DNA of 64,000 nt from Rhizophagus clarus (GCA_015698045.1 BLAL01000274.1:124001-188000); one strand, 5' to 3'. Positions 48,542 through 58,744 are shown, counted from the first letter of the stretch. Program-made: numbers and translations. The notes: generated by a model from the letters alone, not told the origin.

Positions 48542-49089
48542 TATATTTTATATTTATTTTTTTGGTTATATAATTATGACTGAATATTTTATATTTTTTT
48601 TTTGATTTATATAATTATGATTGATTTATGAGTCTTATGGTTATTATACAGTTGATCATATGCGGGTTGGTTTATATAATTATCTTATATTACTATATAC
48701 TATATACGTCAATATATATAAAATAAATGGTTTTTATTTGCTTATAAATACAAAATGATGCTTTATTATTCGACTTTGAAAAACCTCTAGTTCAACCTAT
48801 TTATCAATTATATTCGGATTACATACAATAGTCGAATATAGTTTTTTTTAGGGTCAAATAAATATGTAATAATGTCCTAATATAGGTAAAATGATAGTCA
48901 AATTTTCTTTCCAAATTTGAGACGATTGGCACCCTAAATGCACCAAAAAAATCGGCCTCAATTTGACATAGGTTAGATCATCATTTGACCTATATTCAAC
49001 CTAGTCAAATTTAGGCCAAATTGTCCTTTTTCGACTAGTGTGAGCGTCACATCGCGTATCATGTAACTAATTAAAGCTTAAAAAAAAAG

Positions 49090-49590
49090 ACTAAATTTAA
49101 TGAAGTTTCTAAAACTTCTTTCTTTTTTTCTTCTCCATTTCCTTTCATTTTTTACCTCCTTTCGTCCTTTCCCTATTTTTTATCTTTTCCTCTTCTTTCT
49201 TTTTCTTCCCTTCATATTTTTCTTTATCTTTCCCCTTTCATTCCTTTTCTTAATTTCTCTTTTCCCACTTCTCCCACATTTTCTTTAAAAAATCCTCAAT
49301 GAAATAGTTTGTTTTAAGCAGATATTTTGGTCTCCTTTGGACATAAAATTTCACGGTAAAAATTTTTTTTCTTTAACTACTCTTAATTTAATGAACAGCT
49401 TCTAAAAGTTCAGTTACTTCTTTTTATTTAGTATTCTTTTGGATCTCTTTCTTGGATCTAGGTGAGTGAAATTGTTTTTTCTTTTAACTTTAAACGAACT
49501 TTATTAACAGTTCATTTTTTTTTGCAGGCAACCGGTTCTTTGACATTAAGGGCCATTTCTTTTTGCGGCTCTTTGGACATGGTATTTTGC
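49090..49590 (+). repeat. Pyrimidine tract and short exon/intron-like array
   Basis: 49100-49295 is nearly pure pyrimidine on the plus strand. It leads into pieces bounded by splice-like motifs: ...TTCACG followed by GTAAAA, TTATTTAG before TATTCTTTTGGATC with GTGAGT after it, and TTTTTTGCAG before GCAACCGG. The spacer contains TTTAACTTTAAACGAACTTT. The order (pyrimidine tract, then array) is the same as in the minus-strand arrays read on their own strand. Lies just outside the outer CACTA element. Confidence 0.5.
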
Positions 49591-49769
49591 ACAAGTCAAA
49601 CAATATTAAATCAGGCATCAATCAGCTATCAATAAGTCATCAGGATTGATGAACAGTCAAATGAATCGATATTCAATTGGCAATAAATCGTACTATTTGA
49701 TTGATGCTAGATGATGTCAAAAATTGGCACCAAATCAGGTTGCCGATTGAAAGATTAATGATCGTTAAT

Positions 49770-49988
49770 TGATGGTCAATTGATGGTCAATTGATGGTCA
49801 AATTATGGTCAAATTATGGTCAATTTATGGTCAATTTATAGTCAAATTATGGTTAAATTATGGTCGATTCATGGTCAATTCATAGTCGATTTATGGTCAA
49901 ATTATGGTCAAATTATAGCGAATTATGGTCAAATTATAGTCAATTTATAGTCAATTGATAGTTAATTTATAGTCAATTGATGGTTAAA
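49770..49988. repeat. 11-bp minisatellite ATGGTCAAATT (about 20 copies)
   Basis: Variants of ATGGTCAATTG, ATGGTCAAATT, ATGGTCAATTT and ATAGTCAATTT follow each other with a regular 11-bp period. It is preceded by TTGATTG/CAATCAG-type short repeats (49590-49760). No coding. Confidence 0.85.
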
Positions 49989-51470
49989 AGACCAATTTTT
50001 GTAGAATCATATAACGAATAATAAAATTTATTATAGCACATAATATTTAGAATTACAAATAAAATACATAGTATCTTTATTTATATTAATAAGTATTTAA
50101 AATAAAAACATTTATTATAATAATATGTTAGTATATGACTGATAAAGTTAGTAATATTTAATAAATAAATAGTAAAGCATAAATATAAAAAGTTAGTAAT
50201 AATTATAATAAAATACACAAATATAAAAAGTTAGTATTATAAAGAGTTTGATAAAATTTATAAAAAAAAAAAGAAAAAAATATGTGATGATGTTAGTAAA
50301 ATATAAAAAAAAGAATAATATTAGTAATGTTAAAAAAAAGAATAACATTAGTAAGGCCAAATAAATAAAATAGTTAGTTTCTTATCCCCCATGCAGGTCA
50401 TGTGAATATCACGAAAAATGAAAAAAATTTAATTTATTTGATCATGTGATACTAGCCAGGTGTAAAAATTTCTGACTTTTTATATTTGTATATTTATGAA
50501 TTATGACATAATTAAAACCAGTATATAGTTAAAATACTTCAAAAAGATTAATGTAAATAATGCATATAAACTGGCGGCCTACTTTCAAATTATTCGAGTA
50601 TAAATAGTATTTGTTTTTGAGTACGTATTTTTAACAAAAAAAATTATTTATTATCGTTCATTATATTAATACTATTCATCGGGAAAGTTATATCAGTTCA
50701 GATCTGTGGTGATCTGCGATTTTAGCAGATTGCCGTATTTTTTTAATGCAATTTTGTTAAGAATCTGCGCAATATTGCAGAAATTATTTTTTTTATTTTT
50801 TTAAAGATTTTTTTATAAAAAATTTGTGATAATCTCCAAAATTGCAGATTTTTAAAAATACTTTGTACAAAAATCTTTAAAGATTTTCATAATTTTCTTC
50901 TTTAATTTGATAAACTTTGCATATTTATTTTGATAAACTTTACATCACTAATTTTTTAAACTTTTTTAAAGAAACAATTTTTTTCTATCACTTTAAAGAA
51001 ATAATTTTATAACACTTTTAAAGAAATAATTCTTTTAAAGAAATAATTTTTTAACACTTTTAAAGAAATAATTTTTTAACACCTTAAAAAAATTAATTTG
51101 TTTAAAGATACCAAAGAAAAAAAAAATAAATTTTTAATGAATTCTTTTTTAAGCTTCGAAGCTTGTCAGATAATCAGACTTTAAAAATAATTTTTTTTTA
51201 AAAAAAAAATAAAAAATACTGTTTCTTTATAAGGTTCGAAGTCTTTAAGATAAGTTTTCTAATGTTTGACAGAATGCCAAAGGTACAAATTCCGGATTCA
51301 AACAAAAATTTTTTACTTATGGTTTTAAAGTGCGGGATGAATGAGAAATTAGGAAATTTTCAAATTTCGAAGTTTTACAGACAAAAATGGCAAGATCTGT
51401 CTTGCGAAGCTATTTTAAAAATTTTTTTTTTTGTAGCTTCTTTTCTAAGTTTTAGACGAGCCCAAAGCCC
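49989..51470. other. AT-rich stretch without a recognised gene
   Basis: Repetitive AT-rich DNA with AAATATAAAAAGTTAGTAAT pieces (50090-50330) and a tandem of CTTTTAAAGAAATAATTTT (50960-51080). CAGATCTGTGGTGATCTGCG at 50697-50716 and TCTGCGCAATATTGCAGAAA near 50763 resemble the inverted repeat at 58.75-58.89 kb. An 85-codon frame at 51262 lacks conserved features. Confidence 0.5.
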
Positions 51471-51476
51471 TTTCCA

Positions 51477-51660
51477 GACTCTATTTCAAAGGTTAGAGGT
51501 CCTGAATATTAAAGAATAGCCCTGGACTCTCCACTTTGAAGGGTAGAGATTCTTGATGCTGAAGAACAGTTCTGGACTCTTCATTTCAAAGGTTAGAGGT
51601 TCTTAACACTAAAGAACAGCTCTGGACTCTCCATTTCGAAGGTTAAAGCCTTCAAGTATA
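51477..51660 (+). repeat. Three tandem about 62-bp units related to the exon-like pieces
   Basis: Three copies of CTCTGGACTCTCCATTTCGA... followed by GGTTAGAGGTTCTTAACACTAAAGAACAG. The first half is close to the exon-like units of the following array (TCTGGAACTCCATTTCGAGG), but here there are no intron-like spacers between units. They may be the progenitor or a product of spacer loss. Confidence 0.6.
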
Positions 51661-51699
51661 TTAATTTATTTAACAATCATTATAAACGTTCGATTTTTA

Positions 51700-53160
51700 T
51701 ATTTTTTTAGGTCTGGAAGTCAAAGTACAGCTCTGGACTTTTTTTTTGTTATTTTTAATTTTTTTGGGGGTCCAGAAGCCAAAGTACAGCTCCAGATTTT
51801 TTTATTGATTTAATTTAATGAACGTTAACTAACGTTTGATTTCTTTTTCTTTTTTTTAGGTCCAGAACTCCATTTCGAGGTGGACCACTTTAAGAGTAAA
51901 AAAAAATTCATTTTTTTTTTGTATTTTAGCGAAATGTTAGTAACGTTTTGCTTTTCTTCTTTTTTTTTAGGTCCAGAATTCCATTCGAGGCGAACCACTT
52001 TAAGTAAAAAAAAATCATTTTTTTTTGTATTTTAGCAAAACGTTAGTAACGTTTCGCTTTTATCTCTTTTTTTTAAGTCTGGAACTCCATTTCGAGGCAG
52101 ACCATTAAGTAAAAAAAAACAATTTTTTTTACTTTAATTTTAACAAACATTAATTAACATTCGTTTTCTTTCTTTTTTTAGGTCTGGAACTCGTTTAGAG
52201 GCAGACTATATAATATTTTAAAGGTAAAATATCTTTGAAAATTATTATTTTTTTTCTGTTTTATTTAAACGAATGTTACTAATGTTTGTTTTTTTTTATT
52301 TTTTAGGTCCAGAAGTCCTTTATAAGCGGACTACTATAAGTAAAAAAAAAAATAATTTTTTTTTTACTTTTATTTTAACAAACGTTAACTAAAGTTCATT
52401 TTCTTTCTTTTTTAGGTCTGGAAGAAGTGGACTGAGTTATTTCAAAGGTAAAAAAACTTTGAAATAAATTTTTTTTTTATATATTTTTATTTTACAAAAT
52501 ATTACTAATGTTTTGTTTCATTTTTTAGGTCTGGAACTCTAATTCAAAGCAGACCGTGGTATTTCGAAGATAAAGAAACTTCAAAATATCTTTTTTTTAT
52601 TATTTCAACGAACGTTAATTAATGTTCATTTTTTTTCTTTTTTAGGTCTGGAACTCCTTTAAGGGTGGATTATGATATTTCGAAGGTATAATATTTTCGA
52701 AAATTATTATTTTTTTTATTTTTTTAAACGAACGTTACTAATATTCATTTTTTTTTATTTGTTAAGTCCAGAACTCCTTTAGAGGCGGACTATGATATTT
52801 CGAAGGTATAATATCTTTGAAAATTTTTACTTTTTTTTTTATTTTATTTTAATGAACGTTACTAATGTTTATTTTTTTATTTTTTAGATTCAGACGTTCC
52901 ATTTTAAAGACTGGACTCTATTTGAAAGTAAGGTCTTCAATTTATTTTTTTTGTTTTTATTTAACGAATGTTAATGAATGTTTATTAATGTCCATTTTTT
53001 CTTTTTTAGATCTAGTAACCATTTTCGAAGACTATTTTAAAATTATGACCTTCAAAAAAAAATTTAATTTTTTTGTTTAACGAACGTTGCTAACGTTTGA
53101 TGTTTTTTATTTTTTAGATCCAAACAAAGCCTGGACTTCATTCAAAGGTAATTCATCACT
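51700..53160 (+). repeat. Array of exon-like and intron-like units, plus orientation
   Basis: About thirteen units. Well-bounded exon-like pieces: 52307-52339, 52416-52447, 52529-52569, 52646-52685 and 52767-52805 (32-41 nt), mostly GTCTGGAACTCC...ATTTCGAAG. Spacers 52340-52415 (76 nt), 52448-52528 (81 nt), 52570-52645 (76 nt) and 52686-52766 (81 nt) start GTAAA/GTATA (ATAAA in one) and end TTTTTTAG. Spacers carry AACGAACGTTACTAATGTTC-like sequence; TACTAAT at 52277-52283 lies 22 nt before an acceptor, as real branch sites do. No continuous reading frame crosses the units. The array continues at 57962 after the hAT insertion. Confidence 0.75.
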
Positions 53161-53626
53161 TTCAAATTTCTTTTTACTTCTATTATAACTAAGGTTGCTT
53201 GCTGAAACTAGTGAGTTTCGGCATGCCGAAACTGCTGAAACTGGCGAAACTAGGTTTCGGCAAGCAGCCAAAAATGCCGAAATGCCGAAACTGCCGAAAC
53301 TGCCGAAATGCCGAAACAGTTTTGGCATTTTGGCATAGTTTCGGCATAATATATATTAATACTTTAATATAGTTTCGGCATAGTTTCATTTTTCTAATAA
53401 TGTAATTAGTGTAACAAAATAAAATTCAGCCACCACATGACACACAACCAATCATATCTGACGGTCATTCAGGAAATGATCTGACATCATTAATATCAAA
53501 GATAATCAGTTACTTTTCGTCCTTTAACTCCTTTAACTCCTTTTTTTATTTATCATTTTACTGTTATAATCACCAACTGTTACGGCTATACCTTGAAATT
53601 TGAACCAAATCATATGATTATCTGTT

Positions 53627-56008
53627 ATGGATTTTTTAAATTACTTCGTGTTTGCCTTGCATTACTTTTTTTACTTAAACACGTACAAAATAAAAAAACT
53701 TTATACACATTTCAATATGACCAGCACTTTAGACTTAGAAAAAAATAAAAATAAAGATGGTAGGCCTCCCAGCTCTACCTGGGAGGATGCTATTAGAGGA
53801 AATCCCGTTGGTTCAGGAAAATATCATGCCACTTGTAAATATTGTAATTTTTCATGGTCACGAGGTGATATATCAAAACTTGAAGAGCACTTTGCGAACC
53901 ACTGCTCGGAAGCTCCAGGACCCATTGTTAGAAAATATTTGAATAAAATATTAGAGCGTGAAGATAAAGTTAATAAAAAAAGAAAAATTGTTGGGAGTAA
54001 TCAGTTAAATATTACAGACTACCATGATTCCACAAAAATTCCTGATGGTAGAGTAACTAGGATTAATCGTGCCTTGGCTAAATTTTTCGTTGCATGTGGT
54101 ATTTCATTCCGGATAGTCGAGCACCCTTTTTTTATTAACTTTGTAAAGGAGCTTAATTCTTCGTATGAGCTGCCAACCAGAGAATTTTTGTCAGATCAGT
54201 TACTTGAGCGGGAATTATTAATGGTGAACTCAACTGTCACATCCGTCATTGAAAATGGAGCTAATTTGACTTTAGGTTTTTAATACTTTTTTTATACTTT
54301 TTTAAAACAATATTCTTAATGTGTTTTTAAGTAATAATATTAATATTAATATAATTTAGCGTTCGATGGTTGGACGTCCCCCACTCATCGTTCTATATGG
54401 AATTTTGTTATTATGACTCCGTCGAGAGAAGAGTATTTGTATAAACTTCAAGATTTGTCAGAACATTCGCATACAGGTAATTACGTAGCCGAAGTGATTG
54501 GAGAAATAATTGAAAGGATCGGCCCGAATAAAATATCGGCTATTGTGTCCGATAATGCCTCAAACGTTCGGAATGCACGCAAAATTATTGAAGAGAAATA
54601 CCCTAACATCGAAAACGTACGATGTATAGCACATGCGGTCAATCTTATCGCGTGTGATATACTTAAAGAAAGTTTTGGAGATCGTTTATTACGAAAAGTT
54701 AATACATTAGCTTCATTTTTTAAAAATTCCCATCAAGCTGGAGCCAAACTCACACAACTCATCAAAGAGAATAGTATTCATGGAGGAGGCATTAAGTTAT
54801 ATTGTAAGACGCGATGGACAACGGCTAGCGAATCAGTAGATTCGGTAATTAGGTTGGAACCAGTACTAGAACAAATTATTACTAATGAAAGTAATTTGTT
54901 GAACGATAAGGTCAAACGTGTTATCCAAACACGGAATTTTTTTTCCGATTTACGAATTCTTTCATTCGTTTTAAATCCATTGAGAAAAGCCGTCTTGGCT
55001 TTAGAATCAAGATCAGCGACGCTTGGAGATTGTTTTTTAAGTTTGATAAGACTATCAACAGTTTTGAAACAATTACCCAAATCATTTAATCAAAACTTCT
55101 GTAACCATTGTTTCAACGTGATGAACGAAAGATTCAAAGAGTTCGATGATGACAAATATATAACCTGCTTTTTCCTAGATCCCCGATTTAGGAGTAAGCC
55201 TCTCACAGCCAAAGCTTATTCAAGGATCGTGAGGTGCGCTACTACAATTGGTAAAAGGTTAGGATTTGATCTTAAAGAATCCAGGGCTCTATGCGAGCAA
55301 ATTAAGGACTACCGTGATAATAAACCACCCTTTGATCTTGATGAATCTTGTTCTCTAGACGATCCTCTAAATTGGTGGAATTTGATCGATACTGACCCTC
55401 GACCGAACAGCCTTCCAAAAGTCGCTCGCCATCTATTAGCGATTTGTCCAAATTCCGCAAGTTGCGAACGAGGATTCTCAACACTTGGCTGGCTATTTAA
55501 TGATCGGCATTTAAATTTGAATATAAGTCGACTAGAATCCATGGCTAAAATGATCATGCATTGGAAGTCCAATGCTAAGAAAGAGCTTGATTTTTATGGT
55601 ATAGAAAAAAATGATACTCGTATTAGCGAAACTGAAATGAACATTCGAATTGCAGAGGCTCTGGCAGAAACTAATGATGATGATGATGAATGTGATGTTT
55701 TATCAAATGAAAGTTTACCTAATCAAATTACAGTTCCTTCAGATAATTGTGTTGTCCTAATAGAACATGTATGGATCGATAAATTTGTTGATTTGTCACA
55801 CAAATTAATAATTGAAGAAATTGGAGAGATCCCGGACGACATTTTAGATGAATCTGAAGAAGAATACGAAAAAATTAATACAGATGATGGCAATGATGAT
55901 GAGCAAGAAAGCGAACAAGAAAGCGATGGGGGAGGAAATTTTGATTATAATGTAGAGGATTTATTGAATGAATTCATCGATGTAGATGATGTAGATGAAG
56001 AAGAATAA
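53627..56008 (+). CDS. hAT transposase with BED zinc finger (735-765 aa), intact
   Basis: Two exons: 53627-54275 and 54360-56008, with an 84-nt GT-AG intron; the join reads ANLTL|AFDGWTS in frame. A more likely start is the ATG at 53717 (MTSTLDLEKN), giving 735 aa, because residues before it are hydrophobic and not hAT-like. Domains (numbered from 53717): BED finger CKYC (40-43) with H58, H62 and C63; the RNase H-like catalytic core with AFDGWTS (first Asp) and IVSDNASN (second Asp), followed by RCIAHAVNL; a helical insertion; and the C-terminal dimerisation block CPNSASCERGFSTLGWLF containing the catalytic Glu. An acidic tail EEEYEKINTDDGNDDEQESE ends the protein. No internal stop or frameshift, so it could be active. 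Likely binds the CCGAAAC subterminal repeats (inference). Confidence 0.95.
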
Positions 56009-56614
56009 TTTTTTCTTTATTTTTAGGAAATCATTATAACAATAATTCTTTTATTAATAAAGTAAATTTGTAAATAAGTTTATAATTATATTGATTTATT
56101 TAAGAGTTTAAATTAAAAAATTTTTGTGTGACGAAATTTAAACAACACCGACGTGATGCAAATGAACTCTTTCGATCTTGTTCAATTTGTGTTCGATTTG
56201 TGTTCGATTTGTGCTGATAATTCTGGTAAAATTTCGCTCGTTTTAGCCAAATTTTGTTAAATTTGTGTTGATTCGTGTTCAATGTGTGCTCTAAAGAAAG
56301 AGAAAGAAGTTAACAATTAAATTTTATCACACAGGGATGATGATTAGTAATTTTATATCGGTATTTGTTTAACGATGCAAGATGACTTTTTTATACAAAT
56401 CACATTGTATGTATTATGCACTGATTTTTTTATTTTTTTTTAAGGAATGTACAAAATATTCCAATTTTTTTTTAAAAAAAATGATTTTTTTTTAAGAACA
56501 AAGAGAATAAACAAAGATTTATTATTTTAAGGATGATATTTAAATTTAATGATGCAAACTAATAAATCAGTATTTTGAAGAAAGGGAACAAAAAGGAATT
56601 GTCCAAATTTTATT

Positions 56615-56622
56615 TATAAAAG
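56615..56622 (+). promoter_or_regulatory. TATA box of the Myb-like second gene
   Basis: TATAAAAG about 65 bases upstream of the ATG at 56687. Its presence suggests that the second gene has its own promoter inside the hAT element rather than being read through from the transposase. Confidence 0.6.
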
Positions 56623-56686
56623 GATATTTTACGATTTACTCATCTCATTCTTTTTGCGTTTTTCCTCACATCTTAATTTTGTAAAT

Positions 56687-57388
56687 ATGCCCAATCGTCA
56701 CTCTCATCGCCAGTCCCATCGTCACTCTCATCGCCAGCCCCATCGTCACTCTCATCGCCAGCCCCATCGCCAGCCTCGTCGCCACTCTCGTCCTATTCAA
56801 TGGTTCGATGAATACACCGATTACTTGGTGAAAGAAAGAAGAAGAAGAAATGACAAATTTCATAACGAATACGGGAGAGATCGATCGAGATTCTGGAGGT
56901 CAATCGCAAGAAGGTTCATATGTATAATATTTAATATGTTAAAATATGTTAAAAATAGAATTATTATCTTTAATCCAACTAATTCGTTCATTTGAATCAG
57001 ACTAAATCGTCATTTTAGAACTTCGAGGTTCACGGCACAACGATGCCACCAAAAATGGAGGAATCTTCTCAGGGAATACCATGTATGAAAAATATAATGG
57101 CAAAAAAAAATATTTGCTTAAAATTGAAAATATTTAACTAAATATTATTTCGTTTTTTGATATTTAGAGTTTTTGCCTTTATCGTAGCGGTGTCCCTGGA
57201 AGAAGATGGTCGCGTATCGGAGCAAGATATTATCGCACATTTAGATCGAGATTTTGGGAAAGACGAGGTAATTATAAAATTTCTATAATTAAAGTTTATT
57301 CACATCTTAAATTAACCAATTTATTTTAGATACGCGACACGATCGTAGAAGGGCAAGAAACCTACCTACGTATCATCACCGAAGATAA
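56687..57388 (+). CDS. Second hAT-borne gene: His/Arg-rich, Myb/SANT-like protein (149 aa)
   Basis: Four exons: 56687-56913, 57019-57082, 57168-57267 and 57330-57388. Introns of 105, 85 and 62 nt all have GT-AG ends; phases 2, 0 and 1 fit and the sum is exactly 150 codons. Residues 1-35 are a run of HSHRQ/PHRQ/HSHR repeats. A tryptophan-rich region follows: WFDEYTDYLVKERRRRNDKF, RFWRSIARR and CHQKWRNLLREYH (about 37-97). The spacing of W, FW and KW..L resembles Myb/SANT or trihelix DNA-binding domains. The C-terminus is basic (RRWSRIGARYYRTFRSRFWE, RHDRRRARN). Probable nuclear DNA-binding partner of the transposase, by analogy with Myb-like proteins of PIF/Harbinger elements; for hAT elements such a partner is unusual. 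A captured host gene is the alternative. Confidence 0.75.
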
Positions 57389-57414
57389 TTTATTAATTTT
57401 ATTATATTATTTTA

Positions 57415-57560
57415 TAGTGAGTAGCTAGGCCCAGTCCGTACCAAATATCGGCTGGAGACTCACATTTTTTTTGGGCTGTGAATTGATACTGACGTCCACG
57501 TCGTACAGCCTGGGTACTATTTTTTAAAATAGTAGCGAACAAGTATCAATATTTTTTTTT
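57415..57560 (+). other. GC-richer structured island at the 3' side of the hAT genes
   Basis: In very AT-rich surroundings this stretch is GC-rich and strongly self-complementary: GGGCTGT pairs with ACAGCC(T), ATTGATACT pairs with AGTATCAAT, and GTACTATTTT pairs with AAAATAGTAG as a central hairpin. No open frame. It may be an RNA structure, 3'-end signal of the Myb-like gene, or an old short element. Confidence 0.45.
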
Positions 57561-57961
57561 TATCAAAATTAAATAAAATAAAAATAAAATGGTGAACTTT
57601 TTTAACTGGGATTTTATTTCTTTAGTGATAAATTTGAATTTAATTGCTAGTTTTTATCATTGGATTACGTATAATAAATACAATAAATAATTTAAATTTT
57701 AAAAAATAAATTTTTATCTGTCAGATACTATTAACATGACGAAAATATGCCGAAACTCTATTAAAATATTAGTATTACTTATGCCGAAACTATGTCAAAA
57801 TGCCGAAACTGCCGAAACTGCCGAAATGCCGAAATGCCGAAATGCCGAAACAGTTTTGGCAGTTTTGGCAGTTTCGGCATTTCGGCATTTCGGCACTATG
57901 TATGAGTTTCGGCGTTTCGCGTTAGGCCAGATGGGTTTCGGCAAGCAACCTTAATTATAAC

Positions 57962-58455
57962 GAACGTTACTAACATTTAATTTTTTCTTTCTTTTTAGAT
58001 CCTGGACATCAAAATACTGTACATCTCTTGAAGGTACCTTTAATTTTTGGGTTTTTTTATTCAATAAACGTTTACTAACGTTCTTTATTTTTTTATTCTT
58101 TCTTTTGTAGGTCTGTGATTGGATTCCTAGAAGAAATTTTGAAAGTAGAATTTCGAAATTTATTTAATTTCCTTTTTAACGAGACATTTTATTAACACTT
58201 ATTTTTATAGGTCTGGGACTTCCTGGAACATTACAAAACTTTAAAGGTGCTCTACAAAGTTCCTTTTACTATTTTTTTGAAATTTCTTAATAAAACATTT
58301 GCTAACATTTCATTTATTTTGTTTCTTGTAGGTTTACAGCTTCTGGATGAAGATTTCGAAGGTATTTATCTTTGAAATTATTTCATTTTTTTTTATTTAA
58401 ACAAAAAGTCAGCTAATATTTCGCTTTTCTTTTATTGTAGATTTACGGTTTTCTT
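57962..58455 (+). repeat. Second half of the plus-strand exon/intron-like array
   Basis: Five more units after the hAT insertion. The exon-like pieces begin at about 57999 (ATCCTGGACATC), 58111 (GTCTGTGATTGG), 58211 (GTCTGGGACTTCC), 58333 (GTTTACAGC) and 58441 (ATTTACGG). Each follows a T-rich TTTTTAG or TTTGTAG, and several are followed by GTACC, GTGCT or GTATT. The spacers keep the ACGTTACTAAC motif (57963-57973 GAACGTTACTA). Continuous with 51700-53160 before the transposon arrived. Confidence 0.65.
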
Positions 58456-58744
58456 TAAGAGCGATAATATTTTCACGTTTTGACGCGTTTTGTTGGATCA
58501 AAAAAGTTAAAAGTTGTCTGTTCGAATCGAACCAACTGGAACAATGTCCAAACCATTAACAACAACATAATTTGAACGTCAGTAAAGAAAAGAAAAGGGG
58601 ACTTTTTAATTAGTGTATTTAGTTAGCAAATAGGATAGTTTAATATATGTACTTTTAAATTTGTAAATATCTTTAATTAATAAATTAATATTAGTTAATA
58701 TTAAAGTTAAAATACTGCCTAATTGTAAATTTGCATTAGTGTTT

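Larger units (their letters stand above)
36808..49040. mobile_element. Outer CACTA-ended element with KDZ-type transposase (about 7 kb without insert)
   Basis: The ends read CACTAATCGAAAAAG on the left and CTTTTTCGACTAGTG on the right, i.e. CACTA...TAGTG termini. The flanking triplets are TAA and TGA, a 3-bp duplication with one mismatch. CACTA termini with 3-bp duplications are the hallmark of EnSpm/CACTA elements. Inside are a KDZ-type transposase gene on minus and an accessory gene on plus, divergently arranged, and a second copy of the family inserted at 39917-45129. The left end is of an 'A' sequence type (ATATTCGGCCT...) and the right of a 'B' type (ACAATTTGGCCTAAATTTG...), so the two ends differ internally. 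Both genes are damaged; the element is inactive by itself. Confidence 0.72.
53189..57953 (+). mobile_element. Complete-looking hAT transposon with two genes (4765 bp)
   Basis: An exact 8-bp duplication ATTATAAC (53181-53188 and 57954-57961) flanks ends TAAGGTTGCTTGCTGAAAC on the left and GTTTCGGCAAGCAACCTTA on the right. Subterminal CCGAAACTG/CAGTTTCGG repeats lie within about 170 bp of both ends (53215-53390 and 57740-57935), likely transposase-binding sites. It contains a full-length hAT transposase and a second four-exon gene, both open. It sits inside an intron-like spacer of the array. Being intact with a perfect target duplication, it is probably young and may be autonomous. Confidence 0.92.

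Noticed and set aside
36808-49040. Two independent overlapping elements at 36.8-45.1 and 39.9-49.0 kb
   Set aside because: Overlapping insertions are not physically sensible; the AAG duplication and the split transposase favour simple nesting in reverse orientation.
49100-49288. 62-codon plus-strand frame of F, L, S and P
   Set aside because: Same explanation: pyrimidine tract upstream of the array.
51262-51519. 85-codon frame as a gene
   Set aside because: No domain, no intron context, and its end lies in the repeat units; likely chance.
53107-53389. Overlapping minus-strand frames with FRHFGSFGS repeats
   Set aside because: Translations of the CCGAAAC subterminal repeats of the hAT element.
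58460-58600. tRNA- or SINE-like box B (GTTCGAATC)
   Set aside because: No cloverleaf, no box A at a suitable distance and no repeat copies in the window.
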